DNA from: Anabaena azotica FACHB-119
GTDB lineage: Bacteria > Cyanobacteriota > Cyanobacteriia > Cyanobacteriales > Nostocaceae
DNA: 64,000 nt
Reading direction: 5' to 3'
Assembly (NCBI RefSeq): GCF_014697625.1
Contig: NZ_JACJSG010000039.1
Coordinates: 1 to 64,000 of the forward strand
Below are positions 37,689 to 46,857 of this stretch, piece by piece; positions within the stretch are counted from its first letter, which is position 1, and the number at the start of each line of letters is the position of its first letter. The notes below the pieces were generated by a model that had not been told where the DNA came from, made no database searches, and worked only from the letters and a program-made list of their open reading frames with translations. Made by a program: the position numbers and the translations under genes.

Positions 37689-39464
37689 TCAACACTGTTT
37701 CGCTGAAGCAGGATTGACAAAATCGTGTAAGTCTGCTTCCCAAACGCTGATGTAAATTAAATCGCAGTTCTGACGCACAATTTGACCTTTAACTCCACCT
37801 ACGGTAAAAGTAAAATTATCTGACTGACGTTGTTGGATTTGTTGCAATCCTTGCTGAATTTTGGCGTTAGATTGACCGCCTAACATTCCATTTAAGGTGG
37901 TTTGCATAACTTCTGGGTCTACTGATTGAGCAAACGCTACTTCTGTTTGGCGCAATGCTCCGGTGTTACGGTCAAATAAATAACCTAAGTCAACTTGGTT
38001 TGGGACTAGGCGATAGACTACAGCACGGGTATTGCGCCACACTCCTCTTAAATCTCTATTTGGCTTTCCGAGTGCGGCTTCTACGGTGCTTCTTGCTGTT
38101 CCTGTGGGAAAGGCGGGAACGCTTGGGCTGGTTGTATTTGCTTTTTTTTTGGGTAAATCAGCTTGGGGTGTAGGTTCTGGAACCGGCTGATTTTCTATTT
38201 GTGGTGTTGAGGTAGCTTCTGGTGTGGGAATATCTGCTGTTGTGGGTGTATTTTCTGGTTCAGGTGTGAAGATTTCTGGAGGCTGAGAGTTTTCTGGGCG
38301 GCTCTGTGTGAATGATGGTGTATCAGATGCTACTGGTTGTTGAGGAGGGCTGGCTGGGGGGAGGGTGGGCGAAGACTGAGACGAGACGGATGGTGTGGTG
38401 GGTGTGGAAACTGGCGGGGGGAAAGGTTTGCTAACGATATGTGTATTTGATTGTGACTGGCGTGTCAATGTGGAAATGGCTACGCCTGCTAATAAACCAC
38501 CTACAACCAAGCTTCCGATTATCCAAACAGACTTTTGTCGGTCGCGCTGAGGTTTAATGGCGGGAACAGCTAGGTGTCGGGTTTGTTGGCTGTGTAATTT
38601 GGTGGGGGCTGTGGTGGGCGCTATGGTAGGTGGGGCTGTAAGATTAGGTGATAAAGCATACAGCATTTTACTGGCAGTACTGTAGCGATCGCCTGGCTGT
38701 GGTTTAATAGCTTGATTGAGTACAGATACTAGTTGTGGCGACACATGAGGCGCAAAGTTTTGCCACATAATTTCGCCATTTTGGGGATTAGTTGGCAGTT
38801 CTTCAGGACTTTTACCTGTCAACAAGTAAATTGCCGTCAAACCCAAGCTGTAGATATCGCTGGCGTAAACTGGTCTACCTACGGCTTGTTCGCTGGGCAT
38901 ATATCCGGGTGTACCAATGACGAGCGATCGCGTAACATATCCAGGGGAACTCACAACTGAACGAATGGTTTCTTTGACTGCGCCAAAATCAATTAACACT
39001 GGCTTTTGGTCAACAGTCCGCAGAATAATGTTATCGGGCTTAATATCTCGGTGAATAATGCCTTTACTGTGGACATATTCTAAAACTGATAGCAGACTCA
39101 ATAAAATTGCCCTGACAGTAGCCTCGTTTTGAATTCCATTGTCTGTTACCAGATTTCTCAGGGTTTGCCCATGAATCCATTCTTGCACTAAATAAAACTG
39201 CCCATGCTCGGAAAAATAAGCGTAGAGTCTGGGAATTTGGTCACTATGTTCACCCAAAAACTCTAGAGTTGCAGCTTCCCTCTCAAACCTTTGTTGAATC
39301 ATTTCATAGGTTTGTGGGTTATTGCTGACTGGTTTGAGTTGCTTAATCACGCAACGACGGCGCGATGGCATATGGGTGTCTTCCGCCAATAAGGTTTCTC
39401 CAAACCCCCCAGCACCGAGTACCTGAATAACTTGATAACGATTGTTCAGCAGAATTGATTTCAT
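37689..39464 (-). CDS. Membrane-bound Ser/Thr protein kinase, kinase 1
   Basis: 591 residues. Hanks-type kinase domain (residues 1-265): glycine loop GAGGFGET, Lys in RRCVIKQLKP, catalytic loop IIHRDIKPDNIIL, DFGAVKE, activation segment GTPGYMPSEQ. A single membrane helix at about 313-335 (SVWIIGSLVVGGLLAGVAIS) and a Pro/Thr/Ser-rich spacer follow. The C-terminal domain (about 455-591) contains TARSTVEAALGKPNRDLRG, YLFDRNTGALRQTEVAFAQS and NCDLIYISVWEADLHDFVNP, which I do not recognise. Its outside location and conserved look suggest a sensor. First of three tandem paralogues on this strand; gaps of 200-440 bp make a single transcript doubtful. Confidence 0.9.
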   Translation of the reverse strand: MKSILLNNRYQVIQVLGAGGFGETLLAEDTHMPSRRRCVIKQLKPVSNNPQTYEMIQQRFEREAATLEFLGEHSDQIPRLYAYFSEHGQFYLVQEWIHGQTLRNLVTDNGIQNEATVRAILLSLLSVLEYVHSKGIIHRDIKPDNIILRTVDQKPVLIDFGAVKETIRSVVSSPGYVTRSLVIGTPGYMPSEQAVGRPVYASDIYSLGLTAIYLLTGKSPEELPTNPQNGEIMWQNFAPHVSPQLVSVLNQAIKPQPGDRYSTASKMLYALSPNLTAPPTIAPTTAPTKLHSQQTRHLAVPAIKPQRDRQKSVWIIGSLVVGGLLAGVAISTLTRQSQSNTHIVSKPFPPPVSTPTTPSVSSQSSPTLPPASPPQQPVASDTPSFTQSRPENSQPPEIFTPEPENTPTTADIPTPEATSTPQIENQPVPEPTPQADLPKKKANTTSPSVPAFPTGTARSTVEAALGKPNRDLRGVWRNTRAVVYRLVPNQVDLGYLFDRNTGALRQTEVAFAQSVDPEVMQTTLNGMLGGQSNAKIQQGLQQIQQRQSDNFTFTVGGVKGQIVRQNCDLIYISVWEADLHDFVNPASAKQC

Positions 39465-39673
39465 GCGAATTTAAAATTGTCCGCCCTATCTCAATGTACA
39501 TCACGATGTGGCGATAGGTTATGTTCCTGTGGTTGAGGGTGGGAAACGCAGAGGTTGGCGAAGCGACGGCCTTTGCTTTAGACATGAGGGCTTGTGCCTG
39601 TCGTCTAACAGTGAGTCTAGGGAGATTCAGGAAAAGTCCAGAATTTTCTGCCTTTCTTCCTCTAGACTAATGA

Positions 39674-41377
39674 CTAGTTAGCATTACTCACAACCCATCG
39701 ATTATTTTCTCCATCCCATAATAAGGAGAAACGCACAGTGCTAGGTGCTTGCTTGCCATTTTTCATCAAATATTGCAACTTAGCGTTAACTGTGGCTGTG
39801 TCTGCATTAGCATCTTGGGTAGTTACTTGTTCAACCTCTACACTTTCCACTTGTCCACCCCACCAGTCAACATAAGAAAGATAACCTTTGGGGTGCAGTC
39901 TTCTGTTATTTTGAAAGCTGGGGGATAGTAAATTCCAAGCTGTACTATATTCACCCCGGTTAATGGTTGCATAATAGTTCTCTACAGCTGCTTCAGGAGA
40001 AGGTCGATTTACTTCTGGTTGGCTTGTTTCTTCTGGTTGGGTAGCGGTTGGAGTTTCCGGTGTGGTAGTTTCCTGGGGAACTGATGTTACAGGTTCTGTG
40101 TTAGTTGCAGGTGGGGATTCTACAGGTGTGGCTGATGGTTGTACACTGATGGGAGGAGTACTTGTTCTTCTTGTGGGGTTTTGGCTGACATCTTGATTTA
40201 TGGGTGTGTCAGGTGTTGTAGTGGCTGAGGGACTGAGAGATGGTTCTGCACTAGGACTTGTATTGCTGCTAACAGTATTTTCACTAGGTGTTGTCTGTGT
40301 TACTTGTTGATTTGGTCTGGTAAGGGCAAAACCAATGACGACAGAAGCACCAATCACACCACCAGCAATTAAACTACCAAGGAGGACACCTTTATTGCTG
40401 TTGTTGTGACTTACGGGTTGGGGTGTAGGTGCAGTACCGGGACTGATAGCCACGGTATGGGGTAGGGTTGCATTAGCGGGTGTAGTGACTGGTGGTTGTT
40501 GATAAGGAACTGTGGGGGATGACTGCGGTTGTTGATAGGGAACTGTGGCGGGAACTACGCCTAATTGCAAGGCTTGTAGCATTTCTCTAGCGGTGGCGAA
40601 ACGTTCTCGTGGGTGGTAGGCGATCGCTCGATCAATCACACCTGCTAATGTAGGACTGACACTCAAGGCGTATCTGTGCCAAACAATATCACCAGTATGC
40701 GGATCTGTTTCAATTTCCTGTGGCTGTTTCCCCGTCAGCAAATAAATTGCTGTCATCGCTAAACTATATAAATCACTGGAATATACTGGTCTCCCTGCGG
40801 CTTGTTCGCTGGGCATATATCCGGGTGTACCAATGACAATGGAACTGGTAGCATTACCTTGGGAATTAACTACTGTTCCCATCGATTCCCGCACTGCACC
40901 AAAATCAATTAATACGGGTTTACCGTCACGACGACGCAGAATAATGTTATCTGGTTTGATGTCCCGGTGAATGATGCGCTTAGAGTGGACATATTCCAGA
41001 ACAGGTAATAAATTTACTAGAATTTCTTTAACTGCACTTTCACTAAATACACCTTGCTGCTGGACTTTGGCTGTGAGTGTATCACCTTCCACCCATTCTT
41101 GGACTACATAAAATTGCGTATTTGCCTGAAAATAAGCATATAAGGTAGGGATTTGGTCTGTATGGCTACCCAAATCTTCTAAAATAGCTGCTTCCCGTTG
41201 AAAACGCTCTTGTACTAGTTGGTAGATTTGCGGATTATTTTGAATCGGTCTCAGTTGTTTTACTACACAGCGACGATGAGAAGGCATTTGGCTATCTTCT
41301 GCTAAGAAGGTTTCTCCAAAGCCACCACTACCTAAAGTCCGAATTACCCGATAACGATTGTCAAGCAGCGTTTCCAT
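39674..41377 (-). CDS. Membrane-bound Ser/Thr protein kinase, kinase 2 (NTF2-like tail)
   Basis: 567 residues. The kinase domain is closely similar to its neighbours (GSGGFGET, CVVKQLRPIQNNPQIYQLVQ, IIHRDIKPDNIIL, IDFGAVRESMGTV, GTPGYMPSEQAAGRP). Membrane helix at about 328-352 (GVLLGSLIAGGVIGASVVIG), then a Thr/Pro/Glu-rich linker. The C-terminal domain of about 105 residues (SPEAAVENYYATINRGEYST, AWNLLSPSFQNN, YVDWWGGQVESVEVEQV) has the look of an NTF2/SnoaL-like ligand-binding fold. The adjacent paralogues have different C-terminal domains, so the three kinases probably sense different signals. Confidence 0.9.
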   Translation of the reverse strand: METLLDNRYRVIRTLGSGGFGETFLAEDSQMPSHRRCVVKQLRPIQNNPQIYQLVQERFQREAAILEDLGSHTDQIPTLYAYFQANTQFYVVQEWVEGDTLTAKVQQQGVFSESAVKEILVNLLPVLEYVHSKRIIHRDIKPDNIILRRRDGKPVLIDFGAVRESMGTVVNSQGNATSSIVIGTPGYMPSEQAAGRPVYSSDLYSLAMTAIYLLTGKQPQEIETDPHTGDIVWHRYALSVSPTLAGVIDRAIAYHPRERFATAREMLQALQLGVVPATVPYQQPQSSPTVPYQQPPVTTPANATLPHTVAISPGTAPTPQPVSHNNSNKGVLLGSLIAGGVIGASVVIGFALTRPNQQVTQTTPSENTVSSNTSPSAEPSLSPSATTTPDTPINQDVSQNPTRRTSTPPISVQPSATPVESPPATNTEPVTSVPQETTTPETPTATQPEETSQPEVNRPSPEAAVENYYATINRGEYSTAWNLLSPSFQNNRRLHPKGYLSYVDWWGGQVESVEVEQVTTQDANADTATVNAKLQYLMKNGKQAPSTVRFSLLWDGENNRWVVSNAN

Positions 41378-41548
41378 AAGTTAGCACAGAGCAGTAAGAG
41401 AATAAATATTGTATACTTTACGTCTGAATCATGTCGGTCTTTACTCGATAATTGTTACTCAAAGATAGTTTGAGCGTTTCTTAAGCAGTCAACTAAATCA
41501 GGGTTATTTCATGCTTAACTAAACATCTATCAGCGATGATTACTGAAA

Positions 41549-41764
41549 GTAGGCCGATGCACTTGCCCACCAAAGCTATGATCTGACTTTTCACGGGATC
41601 TGGAAGACCTCTCTCCAAACCTCTCTCCTACAAGGAGAGAGGCTTTGATTTCTCCCCCTTCCCTTGTAGGGAAGGGGGCTGGGGGGTTAGGTCTGACGGA
41701 ACGCTTTTCCACATAACGTGAAAAGTCAGAAGCTATGATAAGGTGGACATTGCCTACCCTACTA
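41549..41764. mobile_element. Hairpin element (gtaggccgatgcac...) split by an inserted MITE
   Basis: Its outer parts, gtaggccgatgcacttgccc at 41549 and aaggtggacattgcctaccc at about 41740, correspond to the uninterrupted 57-bp element at 43399-43455. The middle is occupied by the MITE at 41583-41729. Confidence 0.75.
41583..41729. mobile_element. 147-bp MITE with 13-bp inverted ends and 10-bp target duplication
   Basis: Perfect terminal repeats CTGACTTTTCACG (41583-41595) and CGTGAAAAGTCAG (41717-41729). It is flanked by direct repeats AAGCTATGAT at 41573-41582 and 41730-41739. The interior carries strong hairpin-forming tracts (cctctctcctacaaggagag; ccttcccttgtagggaaggg). Confidence 0.9.
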
Positions 41765-41815
41765 CAGATACTGAGATTTTTTCACAAATCAAATCCGATT
41801 CCAGATCAGCGATAA

Positions 41816-43264
41816 TTACTTAAAGTATCGTAAGTTATTACGGGTTTGATATGCGGCAATAGAATCTACATTGCGCTGCTCTAATGTTGATAGCAATTTT
41901 ACGGGAAATTCTTGAGGTGAATATTGGGGATTATACCAAGGTTGATTATTAAAGTAGTCTTGTAAATCCTGATTATCAAAACGCCGACCGTGCCGAGCGA
42001 AGACAGTATTTCGCATAATATCTAAAGTATAACCATTTTTCCCCTCTAAATCTGCGTCGGTAACAGTTCTTTGAGAAAGCCATAAATAATTATCAGTTGT
42101 ATTTACGTCTACTGAGGCGGACTTAACAGAGGAACCAGGATCAATATTTTCTATAGGAATTTGGACAACAGGTGGTGTAGTTACTGGCGTTGGCGTAACT
42201 GTGGTTTTTGATTCTACCGGTTCCGTAACCTTATTTTCGTCTACAGGGAATAATATCGGCATTACCAAAAACAATTGGACAATTGACGATGCAACAATTA
42301 ACCCTACTCCAATCAATTTGGAGCGGATACCTTTTTGATTATTACCAGAAATAGTTGCTTGAGGAGCTACGGGAAGCGTTGGTGATGCAGGTGTTACTGG
42401 CGGGGGTGTAAAATACGGTTGTGTGGGGGGAATAGGATTGCTGAGTGCTTGTAAATCATCTAACATGGCTCTAGCGGTGGAGTAGCGATCGCGGGGATGA
42501 TAGGCGATCGCCCGCTCCAGTACAATAGCTAAAGCCGGACTAATATGACTGCCATACTCTCGCCAGATCATTTCCCCAGTTTGGGGGTCTATCTCTAATT
42601 GTTGTGGCTGTTTCCCAGTTAACAGATAAATGGCTGTCAAACCTAAACTATATAAATCACTAGAATATACTGGTCTTCCGGCTGCTTGTTCACTAGGCAT
42701 ATATCCGGGTGTACCAATGACAATGGAACTGGTAACATCACCTTGGGAATTAACTACTGTCCCCATTGATTCCCGTACTGCACCAAAGTCAATTAATACA
42801 GGTTTCCCGTCACGATGACGCAAAATAATATTGTCTGGTTTAATATCCCGGTGAACAATGCGCTGAGAATGGACATATTCCAGCACTGGTAACAAATTTA
42901 TTAAAATCTCTTGCACAGCAGCTTCCGTCAATAACCCCTGCTGTTTGAATTTCGCCGTGAGAGTATCCCCTTCCACCCATTCTTGCACTAAATAGAATTG
43001 ACCATCCGCCAAGAAATAAGCGTATAATCCGGGAATTTGGTCAGTTGTACCGCCTAAATCTTCTAAAATCGCTGCTTCCCGTTGAAACCTTTCCTGTACT
43101 AACTGGTATATCTGCGGGTTATTTTGAATTGGTCTCAGCTGTTTTACCACACACCGCCGCCGAGAAGGCATATAAGTATCTTCTGCTAGATAAGTTTCCC
43201 CAAACCCCCCAGCACCCAGTGTACGGATAACTTGATAGCGATCGTTTAACAGCTGTATCGTCAT
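41816..43264 (-). CDS. Membrane-bound Ser/Thr protein kinase, kinase 3 (YARHG tail)
   Basis: 482 residues. Kinase domain 1-270 with GAGGFGET, RRCVVKQLRP, IVHRDIKPDNIIL, IDFGAVRES and GTPGYMPSEQ, nearly collinear with kinase 2. Membrane helix at about 318-340 (SKLIGVGLIVASSIVQLFLV). C-terminal domain (about 398-475) with YLWLSQRTVTDADLEGKNGY, TLDIMRNTVFARHGRRFDNQ and YFNNQPWYNPQYSP. The FARHGR..F segment and the following WY mark a YARHG domain, an extracytoplasmic module proposed to bind peptidoglycan or other envelope components. It may therefore monitor the envelope. Confidence 0.92.
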   Translation of the reverse strand: MTIQLLNDRYQVIRTLGAGGFGETYLAEDTYMPSRRRCVVKQLRPIQNNPQIYQLVQERFQREAAILEDLGGTTDQIPGLYAYFLADGQFYLVQEWVEGDTLTAKFKQQGLLTEAAVQEILINLLPVLEYVHSQRIVHRDIKPDNIILRHRDGKPVLIDFGAVRESMGTVVNSQGDVTSSIVIGTPGYMPSEQAAGRPVYSSDLYSLGLTAIYLLTGKQPQQLEIDPQTGEMIWREYGSHISPALAIVLERAIAYHPRDRYSTARAMLDDLQALSNPIPPTQPYFTPPPVTPASPTLPVAPQATISGNNQKGIRSKLIGVGLIVASSIVQLFLVMPILFPVDENKVTEPVESKTTVTPTPVTTPPVVQIPIENIDPGSSVKSASVDVNTTDNYLWLSQRTVTDADLEGKNGYTLDIMRNTVFARHGRRFDNQDLQDYFNNQPWYNPQYSPQEFPVKLLSTLEQRNVDSIAAYQTRNNLRYFK

Positions 43265-43599
43265 AACAGGCTTAAAAGACTAGCTAATCTAATATAGCCT
43301 CTGTCAGTTGACAGTTGACAGTTGTCAGTTATCAGTTATCAGTTATCAGTTATCAGTTATAGAAATCCTATTTGAATTTTGAAAAAATCTCCGTACCAGT
43401 AGGCCGATGCACTGCCCACCAAGACTATGATATGGTAGGCAGTGCATCGGCCTACGTACAATTCACAAATCAAGTAGGAATCCTATATCAGTTATCAGTT
43501 ATCAGTTGTCAGTTATTCTCCCCTAACTTCCTGTTCCCCTCCTGGGAGGGGCTAGGGGTGGGTTACTCCCTAACTTCCACACCAAATATTACTTAAATA
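43265..43599. other. Repeat-filled gap
   Basis: STRR runs (cagttatcagttatcagtta) at 43303-43360 and 43490-43512 flank the intact hairpin element at 43399-43455 and a tcctgggaggggctagggg repeat that recurs at 23510 and 44215. No gene. Confidence 0.7.
43399..43455. mobile_element. 57-bp hairpin element, intact copy
   Basis: GTAGGCCGATGCACTGCC at 43399 pairs with GGCAGTGCATCGGCCTAC at 43438-43455, with a short central spacer (caccaagactatgatatggt). It is the unoccupied counterpart of the interrupted copy at 41549-41764. Confidence 0.85.
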
Positions 43600-44142
43600 T
43601 TACTTCAAGTCTAGTAAACCTTCTTCTTTTAACTTAGGATTAAACCGCAATTGAGTTTTTAAACCTCGTAATTCCAAAGTTTCTAAAATATCTGCTTCTA
43701 CTCGCCGAGCCACATTTTTGATAATTTTAATTTGTGTGAGTTCATCATTAGTAGGTTGGTGATAACTTGCCTGTTCTTCTTCTGTCATGAATGCTTTCAC
43801 ATCTACAGGCTGCGTCCATTTCTCTTTGTCTTCTCCATTCCCCGCAGGCGTATCAACATTTTCAGCTATCCAAGCCTTTTCGATATTTTCCAAAACTGTC
43901 CGGCTAGGACGTTCAATAGTTTGCACTTTCACCCAATAGCAATGTTGTGGCTGACGCACTAAATGCTGTCGCAAACTGAGGTAAACATCACGTGAATATC
44001 CCACAAATTGCAAAGATTTCTCTTTGTCAAAAACTGCATATACTCCAATCTTTGCCTGATAAATTTCAGGTAATTGACCATTTTCATCAATATAAGGAAT
44101 ATATTCGAGATTGGCTAAATTAGTAATATTATCGGTAGTCAT
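43600..44142 (-). CDS. GIY-YIG domain protein
   Basis: 180 residues from the ATG at 44142 (MTTDNITNLANLEYIPYIDE). Residues 28-75 hold the GIY-YIG core in diverged form: KIGVYAVFDKEKSLQFVGYS followed by RDVYLSLRQHL, where GVYAV stands for GIY and FVGYS for YIG, and Arg follows as in the family. The later part is charged and helical (TNDELTQIKIIKNVARRVEA). GIY-YIG proteins are nucleases of repair, intron homing or restriction. This cyanobacterial group is short and its role is unknown. An upstream extension to 44259 is encoded by repeat DNA and is not believable. Confidence 0.7.
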   Translation of the reverse strand: MTTDNITNLANLEYIPYIDENGQLPEIYQAKIGVYAVFDKEKSLQFVGYSRDVYLSLRQHLVRQPQHCYWVKVQTIERPSRTVLENIEKAWIAENVDTPAGNGEDKEKWTQPVDVKAFMTEEEQASYHQPTNDELTQIKIIKNVARRVEADILETLELRGLKTQLRFNPKLKEEGLLDLK

Positions 44143-44261
44143 ATTGGGGACTGGGGACTGGGGACTGGGGGAGATGAGGGAGAGGGGGGAGAGGGAGAGG
44201 GGGGAGAAACCCACCCCTAGCCCCTCCCAGGAGGGGAAAAGGGAGATGAGGGAGAACAACT

Positions 44262-44341
44262 GCTAACTGTCAACTGTCAACTGTCAACTGATAACTGATA
44301 ACTGATAACTGATAACTGATAACTGATAACTGTCAACTGCT
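44262..44341. repeat. STRR heptamer array (gataact / caactgt)
   Basis: About eleven consecutive heptamers (gtcaactgtcaactgtcaac, then gataactgataactgataac). It ends at the stop codon of the ProA-like gene. Confidence 0.92.
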
Positions 44342-45605
44342 AAAACCTCCCATTTCCCTGAATAATATGCTTGAGGGTAGTTAAAGTTTCTAGGCTGATA
44401 AATCCTCGGCGATGACCTTTTTGATTAGACATACCTAAAAAGACGGAATCACCCCGTGAAGGGTTACGGGAGAAGCGGGGAGAGGTGTTAATATAGGTGG
44501 CGGCGCTGTTAACGCCTAATGCAAATTGGCGACTTTCTTGATAGGATTCGGTGGCGATCGCATCAGCATGACCGCTACTGTATCGATTTATCCAGGCGAT
44601 CGCACTATCTAAGCTATCCACTAGTTTAAATGCTACTATCTTAGTTAAATAGGGGTTTGCCCATTCGTGATCTTTTGCTAGTTGCAACTGCGGAAAGGCT
44701 TGTACTAGTTCCTCATCGCCTCTAATCTCAAAACCTTTCTCTTTCAGGCTATTCCATAATACTGCTAAAGATGAAGGCATGGCTTGGCGATGAATTAGCA
44801 CTTTTTCAATAGCGTTGACGGGATCTGGTTCGCTTGCATGGCTATCGAGAATCATCCAGCGTACCATATCCAAGCTGCTATTTAATGACCAATACAGGTA
44901 ACAGTTCCCCATTGCTGACTTTAACACTGGGCAAGTCGCCTGACGCACTACCTGCTGTATCAAGCTAGAACGTCCGTAGGGAATGACTAAGTTAATATAT
45001 TGGTCTTGGGTGATTAAATCGCGCAGGGAACCCCCATGTTCTGTGGTGACTAGTTCCACACAGCCTGCGGGTAGCCCAACTTCGCCGATCGCATTTTGCA
45101 ATACTTCGGCGATCGCCGCATTGGAATGGCTCGCTTCTGTACTACCCTTGAGGATGATACTATTACCAGTTTTAATACACAAGCCTGCGGCGATCGCGCC
45201 TAAATCGGGAAAGGCTTCATATATAAATCCAATCACACCCAAGGGCATTAACTGGGAATAACTCTGGGAATCTTCTGGTTGATAGTCGGCGTTTCTTACC
45301 CGCCTTAAGGGATCAGATATTTCCCCCAACCTTTGGAGAATTTCTACTGTTGTCTCCAACCTAGTGGGGGTTAGCTTTAACCAGTCGAGAATCAATTCTG
45401 GCACAGCCATTTCCCGACTAGCTTCTAAATCCAATGTATTCGCTTCTAATATATCATCAAATGCCTGTTCTAGCGCTTGTGCCATCGCCAGAACAGCGCG
45501 ACTCCGGTCTATCCCTTTAGTAGTACCTAACTTCAGGGAAGCGTGAAAAGCACGCTTGGCGCTTTTCATCGGTTCGGGACAATCATCTACGGCTGCAACG
45601 GTCAT
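44340..45605 (-). CDS. Gamma-glutamyl phosphate reductase (ProA) family, divergent member
   Basis: 421 residues, aldehyde dehydrogenase fold, collinear with ProA. It reads LMPLGVIGFIYEAFPDLGAI (cofactor region), KTGNSIILKGSTEASHSNAA, and the catalytic Cys in MGNCYLYW; the C-terminal SNQKGHRRGFISLETLTTLK is well kept. Canonical ProA has RGGKGLI and GICHVYVD where this protein has YGRSSLI and GNCYLYW, so the substrate-binding loops differ. Either it is the cell's ProA in a diverged form or a paralogue with another acyl-phosphate substrate. It is 4 bp after the gene at 45610 and so is probably co-transcribed with it. Confidence 0.8.
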   Translation of the reverse strand: MTVAAVDDCPEPMKSAKRAFHASLKLGTTKGIDRSRAVLAMAQALEQAFDDILEANTLDLEASREMAVPELILDWLKLTPTRLETTVEILQRLGEISDPLRRVRNADYQPEDSQSYSQLMPLGVIGFIYEAFPDLGAIAAGLCIKTGNSIILKGSTEASHSNAAIAEVLQNAIGEVGLPAGCVELVTTEHGGSLRDLITQDQYINLVIPYGRSSLIQQVVRQATCPVLKSAMGNCYLYWSLNSSLDMVRWMILDSHASEPDPVNAIEKVLIHRQAMPSSLAVLWNSLKEKGFEIRGDEELVQAFPQLQLAKDHEWANPYLTKIVAFKLVDSLDSAIAWINRYSSGHADAIATESYQESRQFALGVNSAATYINTSPRFSRNPSRGDSVFLGMSNQKGHRRGFISLETLTTLKHIIQGNGRF

Positions 45606-45609
45606 TGAG

Positions 45610-46032
45610 TTATCGTCTGTAAGTAAGCCAGAACATGAGTGCCGGCAAAAGAACCAACAAGAGCGCTACCATGGCCCAAGCGATGAGACTAGAACCATTG
45701 CCCATTCGCAGTGCTAGTGGTAGCCATATAATCACTAGCACGAAAATACTGCCCAAGGCTATAGGCAAGTACCTTTCTCCCCATTTTGAGTGGACGAGGT
45801 TCCAACTATGACCATTCCAGCGCCAAGCGCGTTTGTAGGGATAGGTGGTGGAAAGTTCTTCTAACACATGACCATTATCTTCTACTACAAAGATTCGCTG
45901 ACAGCGATCGCAACCAAAGGCTTCTGTCAGTGTAATCGGTACTAATTTTCCTTTGCGACGGCAAGGACAAGGATATTCGCTATTTAAGTCGATTTTTTCA
46001 GGTTTCTTAGATTGCACAAGCGTTTTTAGCAA
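45610..46032 (-). CDS. Small membrane protein with N-terminal Cys4 motif
   Basis: 140 residues. CPCRRKGKLVPITLTEAFGC then DRC gives a CxC...CxxC zinc-ribbon-like motif (residues 22-46). A globular stretch with RAWRWNGHSWNL comes next, then two C-terminal membrane helices (LPIALGSIFVLVIIWLPLAL and SLIAWAMVALLLVLLPALMF). Conserved-looking cyanobacterial protein of unknown function. The stop lies 4 bp before the ProA-like gene's ATG, which indicates an operon. Confidence 0.7.
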   Translation of the reverse strand: MLKTLVQSKKPEKIDLNSEYPCPCRRKGKLVPITLTEAFGCDRCQRIFVVEDNGHVLEELSTTYPYKRAWRWNGHSWNLVHSKWGERYLPIALGSIFVLVIIWLPLALRMGNGSSLIAWAMVALLLVLLPALMFWLTYRR

Positions 46033-46733
46033 TTCAATTTAGGTACTGGGGAAAAAGAAAGGAAGGGGAAAGGGGAAAGGGGAAAGGGAGAAGCCATTGA
46101 CTTTTGTCTTTTACCCTTTACCTTTTCTGATAATTGAGTATGCTACTCAACGTCCCGCTACAGCTAACAGCAATTTGCCAAGCTAGTCTGGACTGTATGA
46201 ATGTGCGGATTTAAACCAACTTAATTGCTTGTTTAAAAATTTCTGTATTTTCATATATAAATCACAAAATTAATGTATTGCTATTGATTAGGTATTTATG
46301 GTGCAGGCTTAAAGGGTACATTTTTAGCTTACGTGGCGAACTCTCACAAGACAACCCATTACAGCTGTATTTAATCAAGCTTTTACTTAAGTTGTTTGCT
46401 AAGTGCGATCGCTGTGATTTCTTTGCCGGATAGACAGTATGAATCTGTGATCTCCATCTTGACAGCTACCTTTCAAAGATGAAGATTTGTTTCGAGTGGA
46501 AATATCTGAATGTCTTTTGCTAGCGATCAACTTACCCTGCTTTGGGCGATCGCCACTTAAAAAACCCTCACTCCCCCTGACTACTGCTCGAAACTGCCTG
46601 CCAATTATGCACCTGATATTACTGCTATCTACCTTAAGCAATATCTAGTTTAATATAGTTTTACTTTTAAAACTGGGTAAATGGATTCGCCAGCGCGACA
46701 TGAACACCTCACACCCAAAGGTGTCCTTGCTGA
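46033..46733. other. Gap before the hsdS remnant
   Basis: A ggggaaagggg purine tract at 46050-46090, otherwise unremarkable AT-rich sequence and no supportable gene. A minus-strand frame at 46399-46641 has no recognisable content. At 46671-46703 the sequence resembles the 3' part of the tRNA-Gly gene at 48762 (25 of 33 positions by my alignment). Hairpins lie at 46711-46724 (ACACC-CAAA-GGTGT) and 46726-46764 (CTTGCTG...CAGCAAG with inner TTTGCC/GGCAAA). Confidence 0.45.
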
Positions 46734-46856
46734 TTTGCCAAAGTTGGAGGCAAAGTCCAGCAAGAAAAACTCAAAGCAGCACACCGCGCCTCTCTGTTAG
46801 AACTTAACAGGCTCTTTGCTTCTTTTCAACATCGTGCATTCCCTGGAGAATTGTAA
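46734..46856 (+). pseudogene. HsdS (type I restriction specificity subunit), C-terminal remnant
   Basis: 40 codons in one frame ending in TAA at 46854-46856. They encode FAKVGGKVQQEKLKAAHRAS followed by LLELNRLFASFQHRAFPGEL. The sequence 'LxxLxxLFASxQHRAFxGEL' is the typical terminal helix and end of HsdS proteins. An in-frame TGA stands directly upstream (46731-46733) and the rest of hsdS is missing. The stop is one base before the ATG of the ATPase gene, a spacing expected inside an operon. Confidence 0.75.
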
Positions 46857-46857
46857 C

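Noticed and set aside
46399-46641. 80-codon minus-strand frame before the hsdS remnant
   Set aside because: No recognisable motif and no ribosome binding site; left as non-coding.
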